NCBI RefSeq assembly: GCF_009360615.1
Contig: NZ_SPEY01000071.1
Coordinates: 1-64,000, forward strand
DNA from: Comamonas sp.
GTDB lineage: Bacteria > Pseudomonadota > Gammaproteobacteria > Burkholderiales > Burkholderiaceae_C
DNA: 64,000 nucleotides
Direction: 5' to 3'
The position numbers were made by a program, and so were the translations under genes. Position 1 is the first letter of the stretch; every line of letters begins with the position of its first letter. Positions 28,394 through 39,197 of the stretch are shown here, one piece after another. The notes below the pieces were generated by a model that worked only from the letters and a program-made list of their open reading frames with translations, was not told the origin of the DNA and did not search any database.

Positions 28394-29233
28394 ATGGGCA
28401 AAGGCAGATCCGGCGCCAAAGCGGCGTTTTCAGCTCTCGCATCCCCGCTGGTCGACTCGGCCGTCGAACAGGCCTGGGACCTTGCCCGGGTACCTGCCGT
28501 CGAGGGAATCCATCAGTTGCGCATCACATTGCGCAGCCTGATGACGCTGTGGTGGCTCTACCGGCCCCTGCTGGATGCACAAGGCTACGCCCGGCAACGC
28601 AGCAGCCTGAAATCGATTGCCATCGCAGCAGGCAAGGCCCGCGATTACGACATTCTGATCGAGCTGCTCGGGCGTCACGACAAATGCGGCGCCGCCGCAA
28701 TGGCGGCCCTAATGGCTGCCCGCGAAGCGGCCATACAGGCTGCTCAGGACATGCTGTCGCCCCCTCGCCTTCAGACGCGCCTGGAAGACGTGCTGAAGCA
28801 GGCCTCGGCAAGTCTGGACACCAATGCCCGCCAGCCTCGGCTGAAGGCTTTTGCCAAGACAAGGCTTGCCACATCCAGGCGCCAGCTGGGCCGACGCATC
28901 AGGCGCGCGGTCGCCGCCCGCACACCTGAGCTGCAAGCCTTTCACGCTGTCAGAAAAGCGGGCAAGAAGACACGCTATCTGCTGGAACTTTTCGGGCCTC
29001 TGCTGCCCGCAGACCATCGCCGCCTGCGCAAGCGGCTACAGAAAATCCAGCAGCCGCTTGGCGAGCTGAATGACCTGGCGGTCAGCGAGAGCCTGCTGTG
29101 GCAAAACCCGCACCTGATCGCCTCCCCGGATCAGGCGGACACCGCACGACGCTGGCTCAGGAAAAAGCGCAAGCATCGCCTCGACGACCTCGCCCGATTG
29201 CTTCGCGAGAGCCACAAGCTCAAGCGGGGTTGA
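28394..29233 (+). CDS. CHAD domain protein
   Basis: This 279-residue protein is a CHAD domain: two four-helix bundles rich in conserved His, Arg and Lys that bind polyphosphate. Typical motifs are GIHQLRITLRSLMTLWWLYRPLL (about 37-60), AGKARDYDILIELL (about 78-91) and AFHAVRKAGKKTRYLLELFGPLLP (about 183-206). There is no attached CYTH triphosphatase domain. The ATG at 28394 follows CTGGAG; an ATG 24 bp upstream is the alternative. CHAD proteins localise to polyphosphate granules. Confidence 0.85.
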   Translation: MGKGRSGAKAAFSALASPLVDSAVEQAWDLARVPAVEGIHQLRITLRSLMTLWWLYRPLLDAQGYARQRSSLKSIAIAAGKARDYDILIELLGRHDKCGAAAMAALMAAREAAIQAAQDMLSPPRLQTRLEDVLKQASASLDTNARQPRLKAFAKTRLATSRRQLGRRIRRAVAARTPELQAFHAVRKAGKKTRYLLELFGPLLPADHRRLRKRLQKIQQPLGELNDLAVSESLLWQNPHLIASPDQADTARRWLRKKRKHRLDDLARLLRESHKLKRG

Positions 29234-29254
29234 AACCGCCTGCCGGCGCCGATC

Positions 29255-30061
29255 TCAGTCCCATTGAGGAGCCAGCCCCTCGGGACTGACTTCGCGGCCG
29301 TTGCGCTCCAGCGAGGCGATGCGCGCCATGTCCTCGACATCCAGCTTCAGATCGAGTGCCAGCAGATTGCTGGCCAGATTCTCACGCTTGGTGGACGAAG
29401 GAATCACCGCATAACCCAGTTGCAGCGCCCAGGCCAGTGCCACCTGCGCCACCGTGGCCTGATGCTTGGCCGCAATCTGCGCCAGCACCGGATCCTTGAG
29501 CACCTTTCCGTAAGCCAGGGTCATGTACGAGGTGACCTGGATACCCTGCGCCTGAAGAAAGGCCGCCAGCTTGCGGCTTTGCAGATAGGGGCTCAGCTCG
29601 ATCTGGTTGGTGGCAATCTCGCCCTGGCCCACCACCGCGATGGCCTGGCGGGTGAGCGCAATATTGAAGTTGGAGATACCGATCCGACGGGTCAGGCCTC
29701 GGGCCTTGGCCTCGGCCAGGGCTTCCATGTACTCGGACAGCTCCACACCGTTGCCGGGTGCGGGCCAGTGGATCAGGGTCAGGTCCACATAGTCGCAACG
29801 CAGCTTCTTGAGGCTGTCCTGCAGGCTGGGGATCAGTTTGGCGCGACTGTAGTTGTCCGTCCAGATCTTGGTGGTCACGAACAGATCTCCGCGCGCCACA
29901 CCGCTGTCGGCAATCGCCCGACCGACTTCGGCTTCGTTGCCGTAGATCTGGGCCGTGTCGACCGCCCGGTAACCCAGATCGAGTGCATTGCGCACGGAAT
30001 CGGTCACGACCTGACCGCTGAGACGAAAAGTACCGACGCCGAAGGAAGGAATATGGCTCAT
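29255..30061 (-). CDS. dkgB: Aldo-keto reductase, 2,5-diketo-D-gluconate reductase B type
   Basis: This 268-residue NADPH-dependent reductase acts on ketones and aldehydes such as methylglyoxal. The catalytic tetrad can be traced: Asp in [14 protein letters not shown], the Tyr in the same motif, Lys in VTTKIW and His in LTLIHWP. The nucleotide-binding signature is [14 protein letters not shown] near the C-terminus. It is divergent from a LysR gene, as dkgB is from yafC in E. coli, which supports the subtype. The start at 30061 has AGGAGTGATTCC in front of it; an upstream in-frame ATG is less likely. Confidence 0.85.
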   Translation of the reverse strand: MSHIPSFGVGTFRLSGQVVTDSVRNALDLGYRAVDTAQIYGNEAEVGRAIADSGVARGDLFVTTKIWTDNYSRAKLIPSLQDSLKKLRCDYVDLTLIHWPAPGNGVELSEYMEALAEAKARGLTRRIGISNFNIALTRQAIAVVGQGEIATNQIELSPYLQSRKLAAFLQAQGIQVTSYMTLAYGKVLKDPVLAQIAAKHQATVAQVALAWALQLGYAVIPSSTKRENLASNLLALDLKLDVEDMARIASLERNGREVSPEGLAPQWD

Positions 30062-30400
30062 GGAATCACTCCTGGATGAATGTGAAGGCAGCCGCCAGGC
30101 CGAAGCTGGCACGCCGGCTGTCTGGAACGGCTTTCCCGATGCCCGAAGTTTGCCCGGTTCACCTTCGTGGATTAAGTCGTCTGTCTCGCAAATACTCTTG
30201 AAATAAAATCAAATATAGCCCCCCCCCAATCTTGCACTGGCCTTTGGCAATCACTGGCGTCGGCTCCAGAGGTCTGCTTGCGGCAATACGCCGATGATCC
30301 GTGGGACCTGCAACACCGACGCGCTCCCAGGGCAGCGGGCTCGGTCAGTATGTGCAGATCACGCTGGGTAGCCCGAAGTTTTATTGAACCAGATTCAACA
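30062..30400. promoter_or_regulatory. Divergent dkgB/LysR promoter region
   Basis: About 340 bp between the two start codons. An AT-rich patch near 30188-30225 is the best candidate for promoter elements. I could not identify a clear T-N11-A operator. Confidence 0.4.
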
Positions 30401-31303
30401 ATGAAGACCACGCTCGACGAATTGCAGGCCTTTGTGGCGGTCGTGGACACCGGGTCCATCACGGCCGCTTCGGAGCTGCTGGGCCTGACGATTTCGGCCA
30501 CCAGCCGCACGCTGGGTCGTCTCGAAGCCAAGCTGCAGACCACACTGTTGCGCCGCACTACAAGACGCCTGGAGCTGACCGAGGAAGGTGCCACTTTCTT
30601 GCAGCATGCCCGCGCCATTCTTGCATCGGTCGACGAAGCGGAAGAGCTGATGGCGGCGCGGCGCATGCGCCCGGCGGGAAGGCTGCGTGTCGATGCTGCC
30701 ACTCCCTTCATGCTCCATGTGCTGGTGCCGCTGCTTGCCGGGTTTCGCACACGCTACCCCGAGGTGGAACTGGAGCTGAACTCCAGCGAAGGCATCATCG
30801 ACCTGCTAGAAAGGCGCACCGACGTGGCATTTCGCATCGGCGTGCTCAAGGACTCCACCCTGCATGCCCGTCCTGTGGGCATCAGCCGCATACGCGTGCT
30901 GGCCAGCCCGGCCTACCTCGAGCGCCACGGCATGCCCGCCAGTGCGGCGCAGCTCAGCGAGCACAGCCTGCTGGGCTTTACCCAGCCCGAGTCGCTCAAC
31001 GACTGGCCGCTGCGCAGCGCTGACGGCAACGCCGTGCACATTCGCCCGGACATTGCCTCCTCCAGCGGGGAGACACTGCGGCATATGGCGCTGGCCGGCC
31101 TGGGCATCGTCTGTCTGTCGGACTTCATGACCCGCGCAGACCGCGAGCAAGGAAATCTGGTGCAGCTGTTCGACCAGCAGACGCTGGACATCGGTCAGCC
31201 CGTCAATGCGGTCTACTATCGAAACACCGCGCTGGCGGCGCGCATCACCTGCTTTGTGGACCATGTCGTGGAAACGCTGGGCAACCGTCCCTTCGAGACG
31301 TGA
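30401..31303 (+). CDS. LysR-family transcriptional regulator
   Basis: A 300-residue regulator. The winged helix-turn-helix occupies about 1-60 (TLDELQAFVAVVDTGSITAASELLGLTISATSRTLGRLE). The effector-binding domain (about 90-295) begins GRLRVDAATPFMLHVLVPLL. Its closest recognisable relatives are YafC-type regulators, which lie divergently to dkgB in enterobacteria; the same gene pair is seen here. The start at 30401 is the ATG where all LysR homologues begin, although the frame is open further upstream. Confidence 0.9.
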   Translation: MKTTLDELQAFVAVVDTGSITAASELLGLTISATSRTLGRLEAKLQTTLLRRTTRRLELTEEGATFLQHARAILASVDEAEELMAARRMRPAGRLRVDAATPFMLHVLVPLLAGFRTRYPEVELELNSSEGIIDLLERRTDVAFRIGVLKDSTLHARPVGISRIRVLASPAYLERHGMPASAAQLSEHSLLGFTQPESLNDWPLRSADGNAVHIRPDIASSSGETLRHMALAGLGIVCLSDFMTRADREQGNLVQLFDQQTLDIGQPVNAVYYRNTALAARITCFVDHVVETLGNRPFET

Positions 31304-31506
31304 GCGGCGCGATCCGGTCCGGCGCTGTCTTCCCCTGTCGCGACGGGGCTGCGCACTAGGCCGACATCGCCGCAGCAAGGCACGCCATGGCTGGACGGCA
31401 GAATCAGCCCCTGCGAGGATGGCGGATGCCGCAGCCCACGACGGCAGAGGCTGCGCAGCTTTTGACGTGATCGCCATGACTGCACGTTTGGCTTAGGGAG
31501 GTGCAT

Positions 31507-32919
31507 GTGATCAGCATTTGGGGCATCGTTCTTTCACTTGGTCTGCTCATCACCCTGGCCTATCGCGGCGTCAGCGTGCTGCTGCTGGCACCACTGACAG
31601 CCCTGCTGGCCGTGGCCTTCGGTGCACCGGCGCTGATGCTGGCCAGCTACACCCAGATCTTCATGGTCAGCCTTGGCGGCTTTGTCATCGCCTACTTTCC
31701 GCTGTTCTTGCTGGGCGCGGTCTTCGGCAGGCTGATGGAGGCCTCGGGGGCCGCCCACATCATCGCCCAGGGCATTGCGGCTGCACTGGGCGAGCGGCGT
31801 GCCATGCTTGCCGTGGTGCTGGCCTGTGCCGTTCTCACCTATGGCGGTGTTTCCTTGTTTGTCGTGGCCTTTGCGGTGTATCCCATCGCCCAGGCGCTTT
31901 TCAGGCGTGCCGACATCCCGCGCCGTCTCATGCCGGCCACGATTGCGCTGGGAGCCTTTACCTTCACCATGACGGCACTGCCCGGCACGCCGGCCATCCA
32001 GAACGCGATTCCCATGCCTTATTTCGGAACCACGCCATTTGCAGCGCCAGGACTGGGCCTGATCGCCGCAGCCGTGATGCTGATGCTCGGCCTGTGGTGG
32101 CTGCACTGGCGCAGCGCGCAGGCGCGCGCCAGGGGCGAGGGCTTTGCCACCGGGGAGGAAGCGCAACTGCCGGCAGACGGATCGGCTCCGGCAGCCAAGA
32201 CGACCACCCCCAGCCGTCTGGAGCTGTTCAATGCCTTGCTGCCCGTTGCCGTGGTGATCGCTCTGAACTACCTTTTATCGGTGCATGTGCTTCCAGGGCT
32301 GGACACGCGCTATCTGGCCGAAGCCCGTTTCGGCGCCACGAGCATCGAGGCGCTGCGCGGCATCTGGGCCGTGCTGGCGGCCCTGACCGCAGCAATCTGC
32401 CTGCTGGTTGCCCTGTGGTGGAGCCGCCTGCCACAGCTCCGGCAACTGCTCGACGAAGGCGCCAGCGCCTCGGCCCTGCCACTGCTGAACACGGCCTCCC
32501 AGGTCGGCTATGGTGCGGTCATCGCCTCGCTGGCAGGCTTCACGCTGATACGCGACGCGGTGCTCAACATCTACCCGGACAACCCGCTGATCTCGATGTC
32601 GATTGCCATCAATGTTCTGGCCGGCATCACCGGCTCGGCCTCGGGCGGCATGAGTATTGCCCTGCAGACCCTGGGCAGCACCTGGCTGCAGATGGGCGAG
32701 GCGGCAGGCCTGTCGCCACAGCTTCTACACCGCGTCACGGCCGTCGCCACGGGCGGGCTGGACACCTTGCCGCACAACGGCGCCGTCATCACCCTGCTGG
32801 GCATCTGCCGGCTCACGCATCGCCAGTCCTATCTGGACATTGCCATGGTGGCTATCGTCCCAGCCGTCGCTGCCCTTGCCGTCATCGTGGCGCTGGGCAG
32901 CCTGTTTGGCAGCTTTTGA
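31507..32919 (+). CDS. GntP-type permease
   Basis: This 470-residue protein has about 12 membrane helices and resembles the GntP/citrate-type permeases for gluconate and other organic acids. Typical stretches are FLLGAVFGRLMEASGAAHIIAQ, TYGGVSLFVVAFAVYPIAQALFRRADIP and TALPGTPAIQNAIPMPYFGTTPFAAPGLG; the latter half has SGGMSIAL and DTLPHNGAVITLL. A GTG at 31501 would overlap the Shine-Dalgarno AGGGAGG, so GTG at 31507 is preferred. It lies 200 bp after the LysR gene on the same strand. Confidence 0.85.
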   Translation: MISIWGIVLSLGLLITLAYRGVSVLLLAPLTALLAVAFGAPALMLASYTQIFMVSLGGFVIAYFPLFLLGAVFGRLMEASGAAHIIAQGIAAALGERRAMLAVVLACAVLTYGGVSLFVVAFAVYPIAQALFRRADIPRRLMPATIALGAFTFTMTALPGTPAIQNAIPMPYFGTTPFAAPGLGLIAAAVMLMLGLWWLHWRSAQARARGEGFATGEEAQLPADGSAPAAKTTTPSRLELFNALLPVAVVIALNYLLSVHVLPGLDTRYLAEARFGATSIEALRGIWAVLAALTAAICLLVALWWSRLPQLRQLLDEGASASALPLLNTASQVGYGAVIASLAGFTLIRDAVLNIYPDNPLISMSIAINVLAGITGSASGGMSIALQTLGSTWLQMGEAAGLSPQLLHRVTAVATGGLDTLPHNGAVITLLGICRLTHRQSYLDIAMVAIVPAVAALAVIVALGSLFGSF

Positions 32920-32999
32920 CCCCAAGCTCCCGGGATCGGGCCCCAGGTATTTGCGCATCACGCAGGCCCGCCGACTGCGGGAACCCCGGCCGCGCCCGT

Positions 33000-34058
33000 A
33001 TGATCCGAACCCCTATGCCTCAAAACACCGTCCAAGCATCCTCCTCGCAACATGGCTTGCGCGCCCTCTGGCGCCAGCGTGGAGCGGGTGCCTGGCTGCT
33101 GTGGCCGCTGTCGCGACTCTATGGAGTGCTGCAGGCCTGGAACGCCAGGCGCATGCGCAGCCGCCAGCAAAGCACGGGTCTGCCGGTCATCGTCGTCGGC
33201 AATGTGATTGCAGGCGGCGCGGGCAAGACCCCCGTGACTCAGGCCGTAGTGGCCCACCTCAAGGCCAGGGGCTGGCAACCGGCCATCATCTCGCGCGGCT
33301 ATGGCCGCAGGATCGAGAACGGGCAGGATTGCCGAGAGGCCCTGCCGGACAGCCCCGCCAGCGAAGTCGGCGACGAGCCCGCTCTGCTGGCGCGCAGCAC
33401 CGGCGTGCCGGTCTTTGTCGCCTCCAGGCGCCTGGAGGCAGCGCAAGCGCTGCGCCAGCGCTACCCGCAGGTCGATGTGATCGTGAGCGATGACGGCCTG
33501 CAACATCTGGCCCTGGCACGCGATGTGGAGCTGTGCGTCTTCAATGATGAAGGCGTCGGGAACGGCTTTCTGCTGCCCGCAGGCCCGTTGCGCGAGCCCT
33601 GGCCCCGCACGGTGACGGCCACGCTGCATGCCGGCCAGCCGCCCAGGCCGCTGGGCATGGCCCCCGCGTTCGCGCTGCAACGCAACCTGGCCGACACCGC
33701 CTACAACGGCCATGGCCAGAGCATCCCGCTGCGCAGTCTGGCTGATCAGAGCCCGGAGGCCGTCGCCGCCGTGGCACGCCCCGAGTCCTTTTTTGCCATG
33801 CTGGCTGGACAGGGCATCACTCCGGCAGCGACCCAGGCCTTGCCCGATCACTATGATTTCGAGAGCTTCTCGCGCAAGCTGGGAAACGACAAGCCCTTGA
33901 TTTGCACCGAAAAAGACGCCGTCAAGCTCTGGCGCAAACATCCCGAAGCCTGGGCCGTGCCCCTTCAGCTGCAGCTGCCGCAGGCCTTCTGGGAACTGCT
34001 GGACGCGCAGCTGGCCAAGGCCAACGCCAATATTCGCCGCGATGGCAAGCCAGCCTGA
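33000..34058 (+). CDS. lpxK: Tetraacyldisaccharide 4'-kinase
   Basis: This 352-residue inner-membrane-associated enzyme adds the 4'-phosphate to the lipid A precursor. It has an N-terminal hydrophobic segment (WLLWPLSRLYGVLQAWN, about 30-48), then the P-loop VGNVIAGGAGKTPVT (about 66-80), SRGYGR, DEPALLA and VIVSDDGLQHLALARDVEL. The frame is open far upstream; the ATG at 33000 or an in-frame ATG at 33015 is the start. It heads the run lpxK-trm112-kdsB-adk. In most Burkholderiales it directly follows exbD; here it is separated from exbD by 10 kb. Confidence 0.93.
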   Translation: MIRTPMPQNTVQASSSQHGLRALWRQRGAGAWLLWPLSRLYGVLQAWNARRMRSRQQSTGLPVIVVGNVIAGGAGKTPVTQAVVAHLKARGWQPAIISRGYGRRIENGQDCREALPDSPASEVGDEPALLARSTGVPVFVASRRLEAAQALRQRYPQVDVIVSDDGLQHLALARDVELCVFNDEGVGNGFLLPAGPLREPWPRTVTATLHAGQPPRPLGMAPAFALQRNLADTAYNGHGQSIPLRSLADQSPEAVAAVARPESFFAMLAGQGITPAATQALPDHYDFESFSRKLGNDKPLICTEKDAVKLWRKHPEAWAVPLQLQLPQAFWELLDAQLAKANANIRRDGKPA

Positions 34059-34155
34059 CTATCATTGAGCCTATGGATCGGCCTCGGCTGATCACCCCTT
34101 TTTTGCAGCGCCAGCCCCCTGCTGGCGCCCTCATCCCGTTTTGCAGGAATATTCC

Positions 34156-34347
34156 ATGGACGCCAAACTTCTCGAACTGCTGGTCTGCCCCGTCACCAAG
34201 GGCCCGCTGCGCTTTGACCGCGAGCATCAGGAGCTGATCAGCCACAGCGCGCGTCTGGCCTACCCCGTGCGCGATGGCATCCCGGTGCTGCTGGAAAACG
34301 AAGCCCGCACCCTGTCCGACGACGAGCTGGAAGAAGAAAAGCAATAA
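34156..34347 (+). CDS. Trm112 family (UPF0434) protein
   Basis: A 63-residue protein of the Trm112/YcaR family: [17 protein letters not shown], then [23 protein letters not shown]. It is similar to the small zinc-ribbon activator of methyltransferases, but only one of the usual cysteines (VCPVTKGPL) is present, as in the bacterial YcaR group. The ATG at 34156 follows AGGAATATTCC. The stop codon is 3 bp from the kdsB ATG; it sits between lpxK and kdsB as in many Proteobacteria. Confidence 0.92.
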   Translation: MDAKLLELLVCPVTKGPLRFDREHQELISHSARLAYPVRDGIPVLLENEARTLSDDELEEEKQ

Positions 34348-34350
34348 GCC

Positions 34351-35127
34351 ATGAGCTATACGGTACTGATCCCGGCCCGCCTGTCCTCGACCCGTCTGCC
34401 CGGCAAGCCGCTGGCCGATATTGCCGGCCTGCCCATGGTGGTGCGCGTGGCCCAGCGCGCGGCTCTGGCCGGCGCAGCCCGCTGCGTGGTGGCGGCCGAC
34501 GACGAAAGCATTGTGGCGGCCTGCGCCCGGCATGGCGTCCAGGCCATTCTGACGCGCAAGGATCATCCCAGCGGCAGCGACCGTCTGGCCGAAGCCTGTG
34601 CGCAACTGGACCTGTCCGGCGACGATGTGGTCGTCAATGTGCAGGGAGACGAGCCGCTGATAGCCCCCCAGCTCATCGAGGCCGTGGCGCAACTGCTGCT
34701 GGCCCGCCCCGAAGCCAGCATGGGCACGGCTGCCCATCCCATTCACAGCCTGGCGGATTACCGCAACCCGAATGTGGTGAAGGTTGTCTGTGACGCCAAG
34801 GGTCTGGCCAGCTATTTCAGCCGCGCGCCCATCCCTTTCTCGCGCGACCACGGCGATGAAGCCTGGTGGCAGACGGCAGCCCCCAAGGCCGGTCACACAG
34901 GTTTCACACCGCTGCGCCATATCGGCATCTATAGCTACAAGGCCGGTTTTCTGCGCGAGTTCCCTCAACTGGCACCCGCGCCGACCGAAGGCATGGAACA
35001 GCTGGAGCAGTTGCGCGCCCTCTGGCACGGCCACCGCATTGCCGTGCATATCACTCCCGATGCACCGGGTGCCGGCGTAGACACGCCCGAAGACCTGGAG
35101 CGGGTACGCGCCGTTTTTGCAGCCTGA
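34351..35127 (+). CDS. kdsB: 3-deoxy-manno-octulosonate cytidylyltransferase
   Basis: This 258-residue cytoplasmic enzyme makes CMP-Kdo from CTP and Kdo for LPS inner core assembly. The nucleotide-binding start is [22 protein letters not shown], followed by [31 protein letters not shown] and NVQGDEPLI. The [10 protein letters not shown] and [15 protein letters not shown] segments are typical. Length matches the family. It is coupled to the Trm112 gene upstream. Confidence 0.96.
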   Translation: MSYTVLIPARLSSTRLPGKPLADIAGLPMVVRVAQRAALAGAARCVVAADDESIVAACARHGVQAILTRKDHPSGSDRLAEACAQLDLSGDDVVVNVQGDEPLIAPQLIEAVAQLLLARPEASMGTAAHPIHSLADYRNPNVVKVVCDAKGLASYFSRAPIPFSRDHGDEAWWQTAAPKAGHTGFTPLRHIGIYSYKAGFLREFPQLAPAPTEGMEQLEQLRALWHGHRIAVHITPDAPGAGVDTPEDLERVRAVFAA

Positions 35128-36174
<1,047 letters not shown>

Positions 36175-36236
36175 TTGCCCTGACCGATCGCACAGGAGCG
36201 GCGCCGATTTTTCGTCCCCCGCCAGCTCAAGGCAAC

Positions 36237-36264
36237 AAAGGCCGGTGTCCGCACCGGCCTTTTT
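36237..36264 (+). terminator. Rho-independent terminator of adk
   Basis: AAAGGCCGGTG and CACCGGCCTTT pair around TCCG, followed by further T. Confidence 0.9.
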
Positions 36265-36449
36265 CACTCTCCAACCTCTCGCTCCCGGCCACTCTGCCCG
36301 CAGCCATCGGCTCAGGGACACCGCACGGAGCTTGCAGCCGCAGCTTTCAGCTCGATTGCATATTGCGCGGATGTCCACGGGTTCCCTGGTGCCGCGCATC
36401 GGAACTCCCCTGCATTCACGGCTCTCGTTCACCCACAGGATGGAATCAC

Positions 36450-37433
36450 TCAATCCGGTGAGCGAGGCCAGCCCATCAATTCCAGCATCAGACTGATTCT
36501 GGCCTTGACCGCGGGCAGACTGGTGGCACGGGCATCCTGCTCGCCCTGAGCCTGCACCACCTGCCCTTCCTCGCAACGGGTCGTGATGCGCAAAGCCATG
36601 CCCTTCGCCTGTGCCCATTCCAGTGCGGGTCCCAATGCCTGGTGGATCGTGCCATTGCCCGTGCCCACCACCACCACTCCGCGCACGCCTGCCGCATGCC
36701 AGGCCTGCATCACTGTCAGCGTCACGGCACTGCTGCAGCCTGCATGGCTGTGCAGCAGTTCCACCTGGGGCCAGTGATCTGCAGGCGGTAGAGCGCGCGC
36801 GGGGCTGCCAGCCGATGCAGCCTGCGGCATCCCGCTCTTTGCCCAGCGCAACCGCCCCTCCTCCACCCAGCCTTCGGGGCCCACACCGCTGCCGTCAAAG
36901 GCGTCCACACGGTAGGGATGCACCTTGCGCACCTGGCGCGCGCTGAACACCCTGCCCGCCACCACGGCCAGCACGCCTCGACCGGCGGCCTGCGCATCGG
37001 CCACACAGGCCACGGCATCACGCAGATTGCCAGGACCGTCGGCCGAGACGGCTGTGGCCGGGCGCATGGCACAGGTCAGCACCACGGGCTTTGCCGGATG
37101 CAGGACGCATTGCAAAAACCAGGCGGTTTCCTCCAGAGTGTCGGTGCCGTGGGTAATCACCATGCCGCCCACATCATCACGCCCGAGCAGCTGCGCACAG
37201 CGCAGCGCGAGCGCATGCCAGGTTGCATGATCCATGTCCTTGCTGTCCAGCTGCGCCAGTTGCTCCGCCTGCAGCGACGCCGCCGCAACGCACTGGAGAT
37301 CGGGCACGGCCTGCAGCAACTGAGCCACCCCCAGCTGGGCCGCACGGTACCCCACGCTGGTGCCCGCCTGCTCAGCGACACCGGCAATCGTGCCCCCTGT
37401 GCCCAGGATGACGATATTTTTGTCACGCTCCAC
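36450..37433 (-). CDS. L-asparaginase
   Basis: This 327-residue enzyme hydrolyses asparagine to aspartate and ammonia. Both threonine active-site motifs are present: ILGTGGTIAG at the N-terminus and VITHGTDTLEET near residue 93. They are accompanied by CAMRPATAVSADGPGNL and a C-terminal VVVGTGNGTIH. No signal peptide is seen, so it is cytoplasmic. The start is GTG at 37433, with AGAGGA 9 bases before it. It is divergent from lexA, and the two LexA boxes at 37449-37487 lie just upstream of this gene too, so it may be partly SOS-responsive. Confidence 0.92.
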   Translation of the reverse strand: MERDKNIVILGTGGTIAGVAEQAGTSVGYRAAQLGVAQLLQAVPDLQCVAAASLQAEQLAQLDSKDMDHATWHALALRCAQLLGRDDVGGMVITHGTDTLEETAWFLQCVLHPAKPVVLTCAMRPATAVSADGPGNLRDAVACVADAQAAGRGVLAVVAGRVFSARQVRKVHPYRVDAFDGSGVGPEGWVEEGRLRWAKSGMPQAASAGSPARALPPADHWPQVELLHSHAGCSSAVTLTVMQAWHAAGVRGVVVVGTGNGTIHQALGPALEWAQAKGMALRITTRCEEGQVVQAQGEQDARATSLPAVKARISLMLELMGWPRSPD

Positions 37434-37448
37434 TTGCAGTCCTCTTCA

Positions 37449-37487
37449 AACTGATTAAAAATACAGGTACTGGATGAACAGACAGTG
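37449..37487. promoter_or_regulatory. Tandem LexA (SOS) boxes in the lexA/asparaginase promoter region
   Basis: CTGATTAAAAATACAG (37451-37466) and CTGGATGAACAGACAG (37470-37485) both fit CTG-N10-CAG. They are 19 bp apart, 30-65 bp upstream of the lexA ATG, and 16-52 bp upstream of the divergent asparaginase start. Confidence 0.85.
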
Positions 37488-37515
37488 TTCATCATCGATC
37501 GATCAAGGAATGCCC

Positions 37516-38187
37516 ATGGACCACCCCAAGCTCACTCCCCGCCAGCAGCAGATTCTGGACCTCATCCAGTCCACCATCGCTCGCACGGGTGCGCCCCCGA
37601 CCCGGGCCGAGATTGCCAGCACCTTCGGCTTCAAATCGGCCAATGCCGCAGAAGAGCATTTGCAGGCCCTGGCCCGAAAAGGCGTCATCGATCTGGTCAG
37701 TGGCACCTCGCGCGGCATCCGCCTGCGCGCCGACACCGTGCGCACCATCAATGCGGCACGCGGCGCCAGCTTTGCGCTGCCGCTCACGGCCCTGGCCCCG
37801 CTGGTGCTTCCTCTGGTCGGCCGCGTCGCCGCCGGCTCGCCTATTCTGGCCCAGGAACATATCGATCAAAGCTATTCGGTCGAGCCCAGCCTGTTTGCCG
37901 CCAAGCCCGACTACCTGCTCAAGGTTCGCGGCATGTCCATGCGGGACGCAGGCATCATGGACGGAGACCTGCTGGCGGTACAGGCCACGCATGAGGCGCG
38001 TAACGGCCAGATTGTGGTGGCCCGCCTCGGTGACGACGTCACCGTCAAACGCTTCAAGCGTACGCCGCAGGGCATCGAGCTGCTGCCCGAGAACCCTGAC
38101 TACAAGGTCATTCACGTGTCGCCTGAAGAGCCCTTCGCCATCGAAGGCCTGGCCGTAGGCCTGATCCGCAACAGCATGTTCATGTAA
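37516..38187 (+). CDS. lexA: LexA repressor
   Basis: This 223-residue SOS repressor cleaves itself when RecA is activated. The winged helix (about 1-65) reads [45 protein letters not shown]. The peptidase domain contains the VAAGSPI cleavage region (Ala-Gly), [17 protein letters not shown] with the catalytic Ser, and the catalytic Lys in [16 protein letters not shown]. The start at 37516 is the one matching the family, with CAAGGAATGCCC before it. Two LexA boxes upstream give autoregulation. Confidence 0.96.
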   Translation: MDHPKLTPRQQQILDLIQSTIARTGAPPTRAEIASTFGFKSANAAEEHLQALARKGVIDLVSGTSRGIRLRADTVRTINAARGASFALPLTALAPLVLPLVGRVAAGSPILAQEHIDQSYSVEPSLFAAKPDYLLKVRGMSMRDAGIMDGDLLAVQATHEARNGQIVVARLGDDVTVKRFKRTPQGIELLPENPDYKVIHVSPEEPFAIEGLAVGLIRNSMFM

Positions 38188-38363
38188 CGGCCAGACGGCC
38201 TGTCTTCGCCTCCATGTGCATGACGGAGGTGCATCAGGTCTCTTTCCGTCCCGATCCCAGGTGGTAGGCGCGAAGCTGCGGAGCTTCGCCCTGGGCGGAG
38301 CTTTGCCTGAAGCCCCAATCCTGCCCTTATCCAGGCCGCAAGGTCATCAAGAGGAGTTGTCAA

Positions 38364-38774
38364 ATGGGATTTGCCGCATCAATGCAGTCTTGGACGCGCC
38401 GGACACTGAACAGCCTGTCGTCCTCGCATCCTCTCACCCCGGACCTCCGTGGCGGCCAGGCAGGCTCCGCAGGCGCAGAGACCACGACCTTCAAGACCCA
38501 TCGTCCGAAGGTGTCACGAATCCGCATCCCGGTCATGCGTGCCAATCGCAGCCGCAGCCGACTTGGCAGCGGGACGCTTAGTCCCCAGACCCTGACCGCC
38601 CCACCGCCCGCCCGCTCACAGGGGACTGAGGCCGCCTCTGTGCGGCTGCTCAAAATCGTGCAGCGTGAACCGCGCAAGCAACCCGAGTGCCTGCTGATTT
38701 CCGGTCGGATGGCCGACGTCTGCGCCGCGCTGGAACGCATGGCCCTCCATGAACAAACGGCACGGCAAGCCTGA
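38364..38774 (+). CDS. Hypothetical protein
   Basis: This 136-residue protein has an Arg/Ser/Thr-rich, probably disordered N-terminal two-thirds. Its compact C-terminus (LLKIVQREPRKQPECLLISGRMADVCAALERMALHEQ) looks like a conserved helical motif. The ATG is preceded by GAGGAGTTGTCAA, a strong ribosome binding site. No membrane segment. Function unknown. It starts 176 bp after lexA on the same strand. Confidence 0.55.
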   Translation: MGFAASMQSWTRRTLNSLSSSHPLTPDLRGGQAGSAGAETTTFKTHRPKVSRIRIPVMRANRSRSRLGSGTLSPQTLTAPPPARSQGTEAASVRLLKIVQREPRKQPECLLISGRMADVCAALERMALHEQTARQA

Positions 38775-39197
38775 ACAGCGCGAGGTCTGGCTCGTTGTAT
38801 TCCCGAAGCAGGGCGCAAATCGCAATGGAACCGTTGCTGATGCGACAAAGCGTCCACAGGCCTTCTGATTGGCTGCCGTCCACAGGAGCCCCATGGCGCA
38901 GCCCGCATGGTTCGACAGATGGCGCGCAGCGGTGCATCCTCCATTGCACCGGCAAAGAACCCCACCCGGGTGAATACGAACCGCTGTGCCGCACCGAACG
39001 ATCTGGATCGCCCTGTAAGTTTTTTGCCGATGCCCTGACGGCTTGCGCCCTCCAGACTTCCGTTTGCAACGCCCCTGCAGACGGCCAAATTCCTTGCCAG
39101 GCGGTCATGTCATGCGCGGCAGATACCCGGATCAGGGTATTGCGGCACCTTCTCGACAGTGGAAACATTCATACACACATGTCAACGAGGGCGTCCT
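38775..39197. other. Intergenic stretch, no gene recognised
   Basis: About 420 bp; frames on both strands are open but without features. The next gene starts at 39198. Confidence 0.4.
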
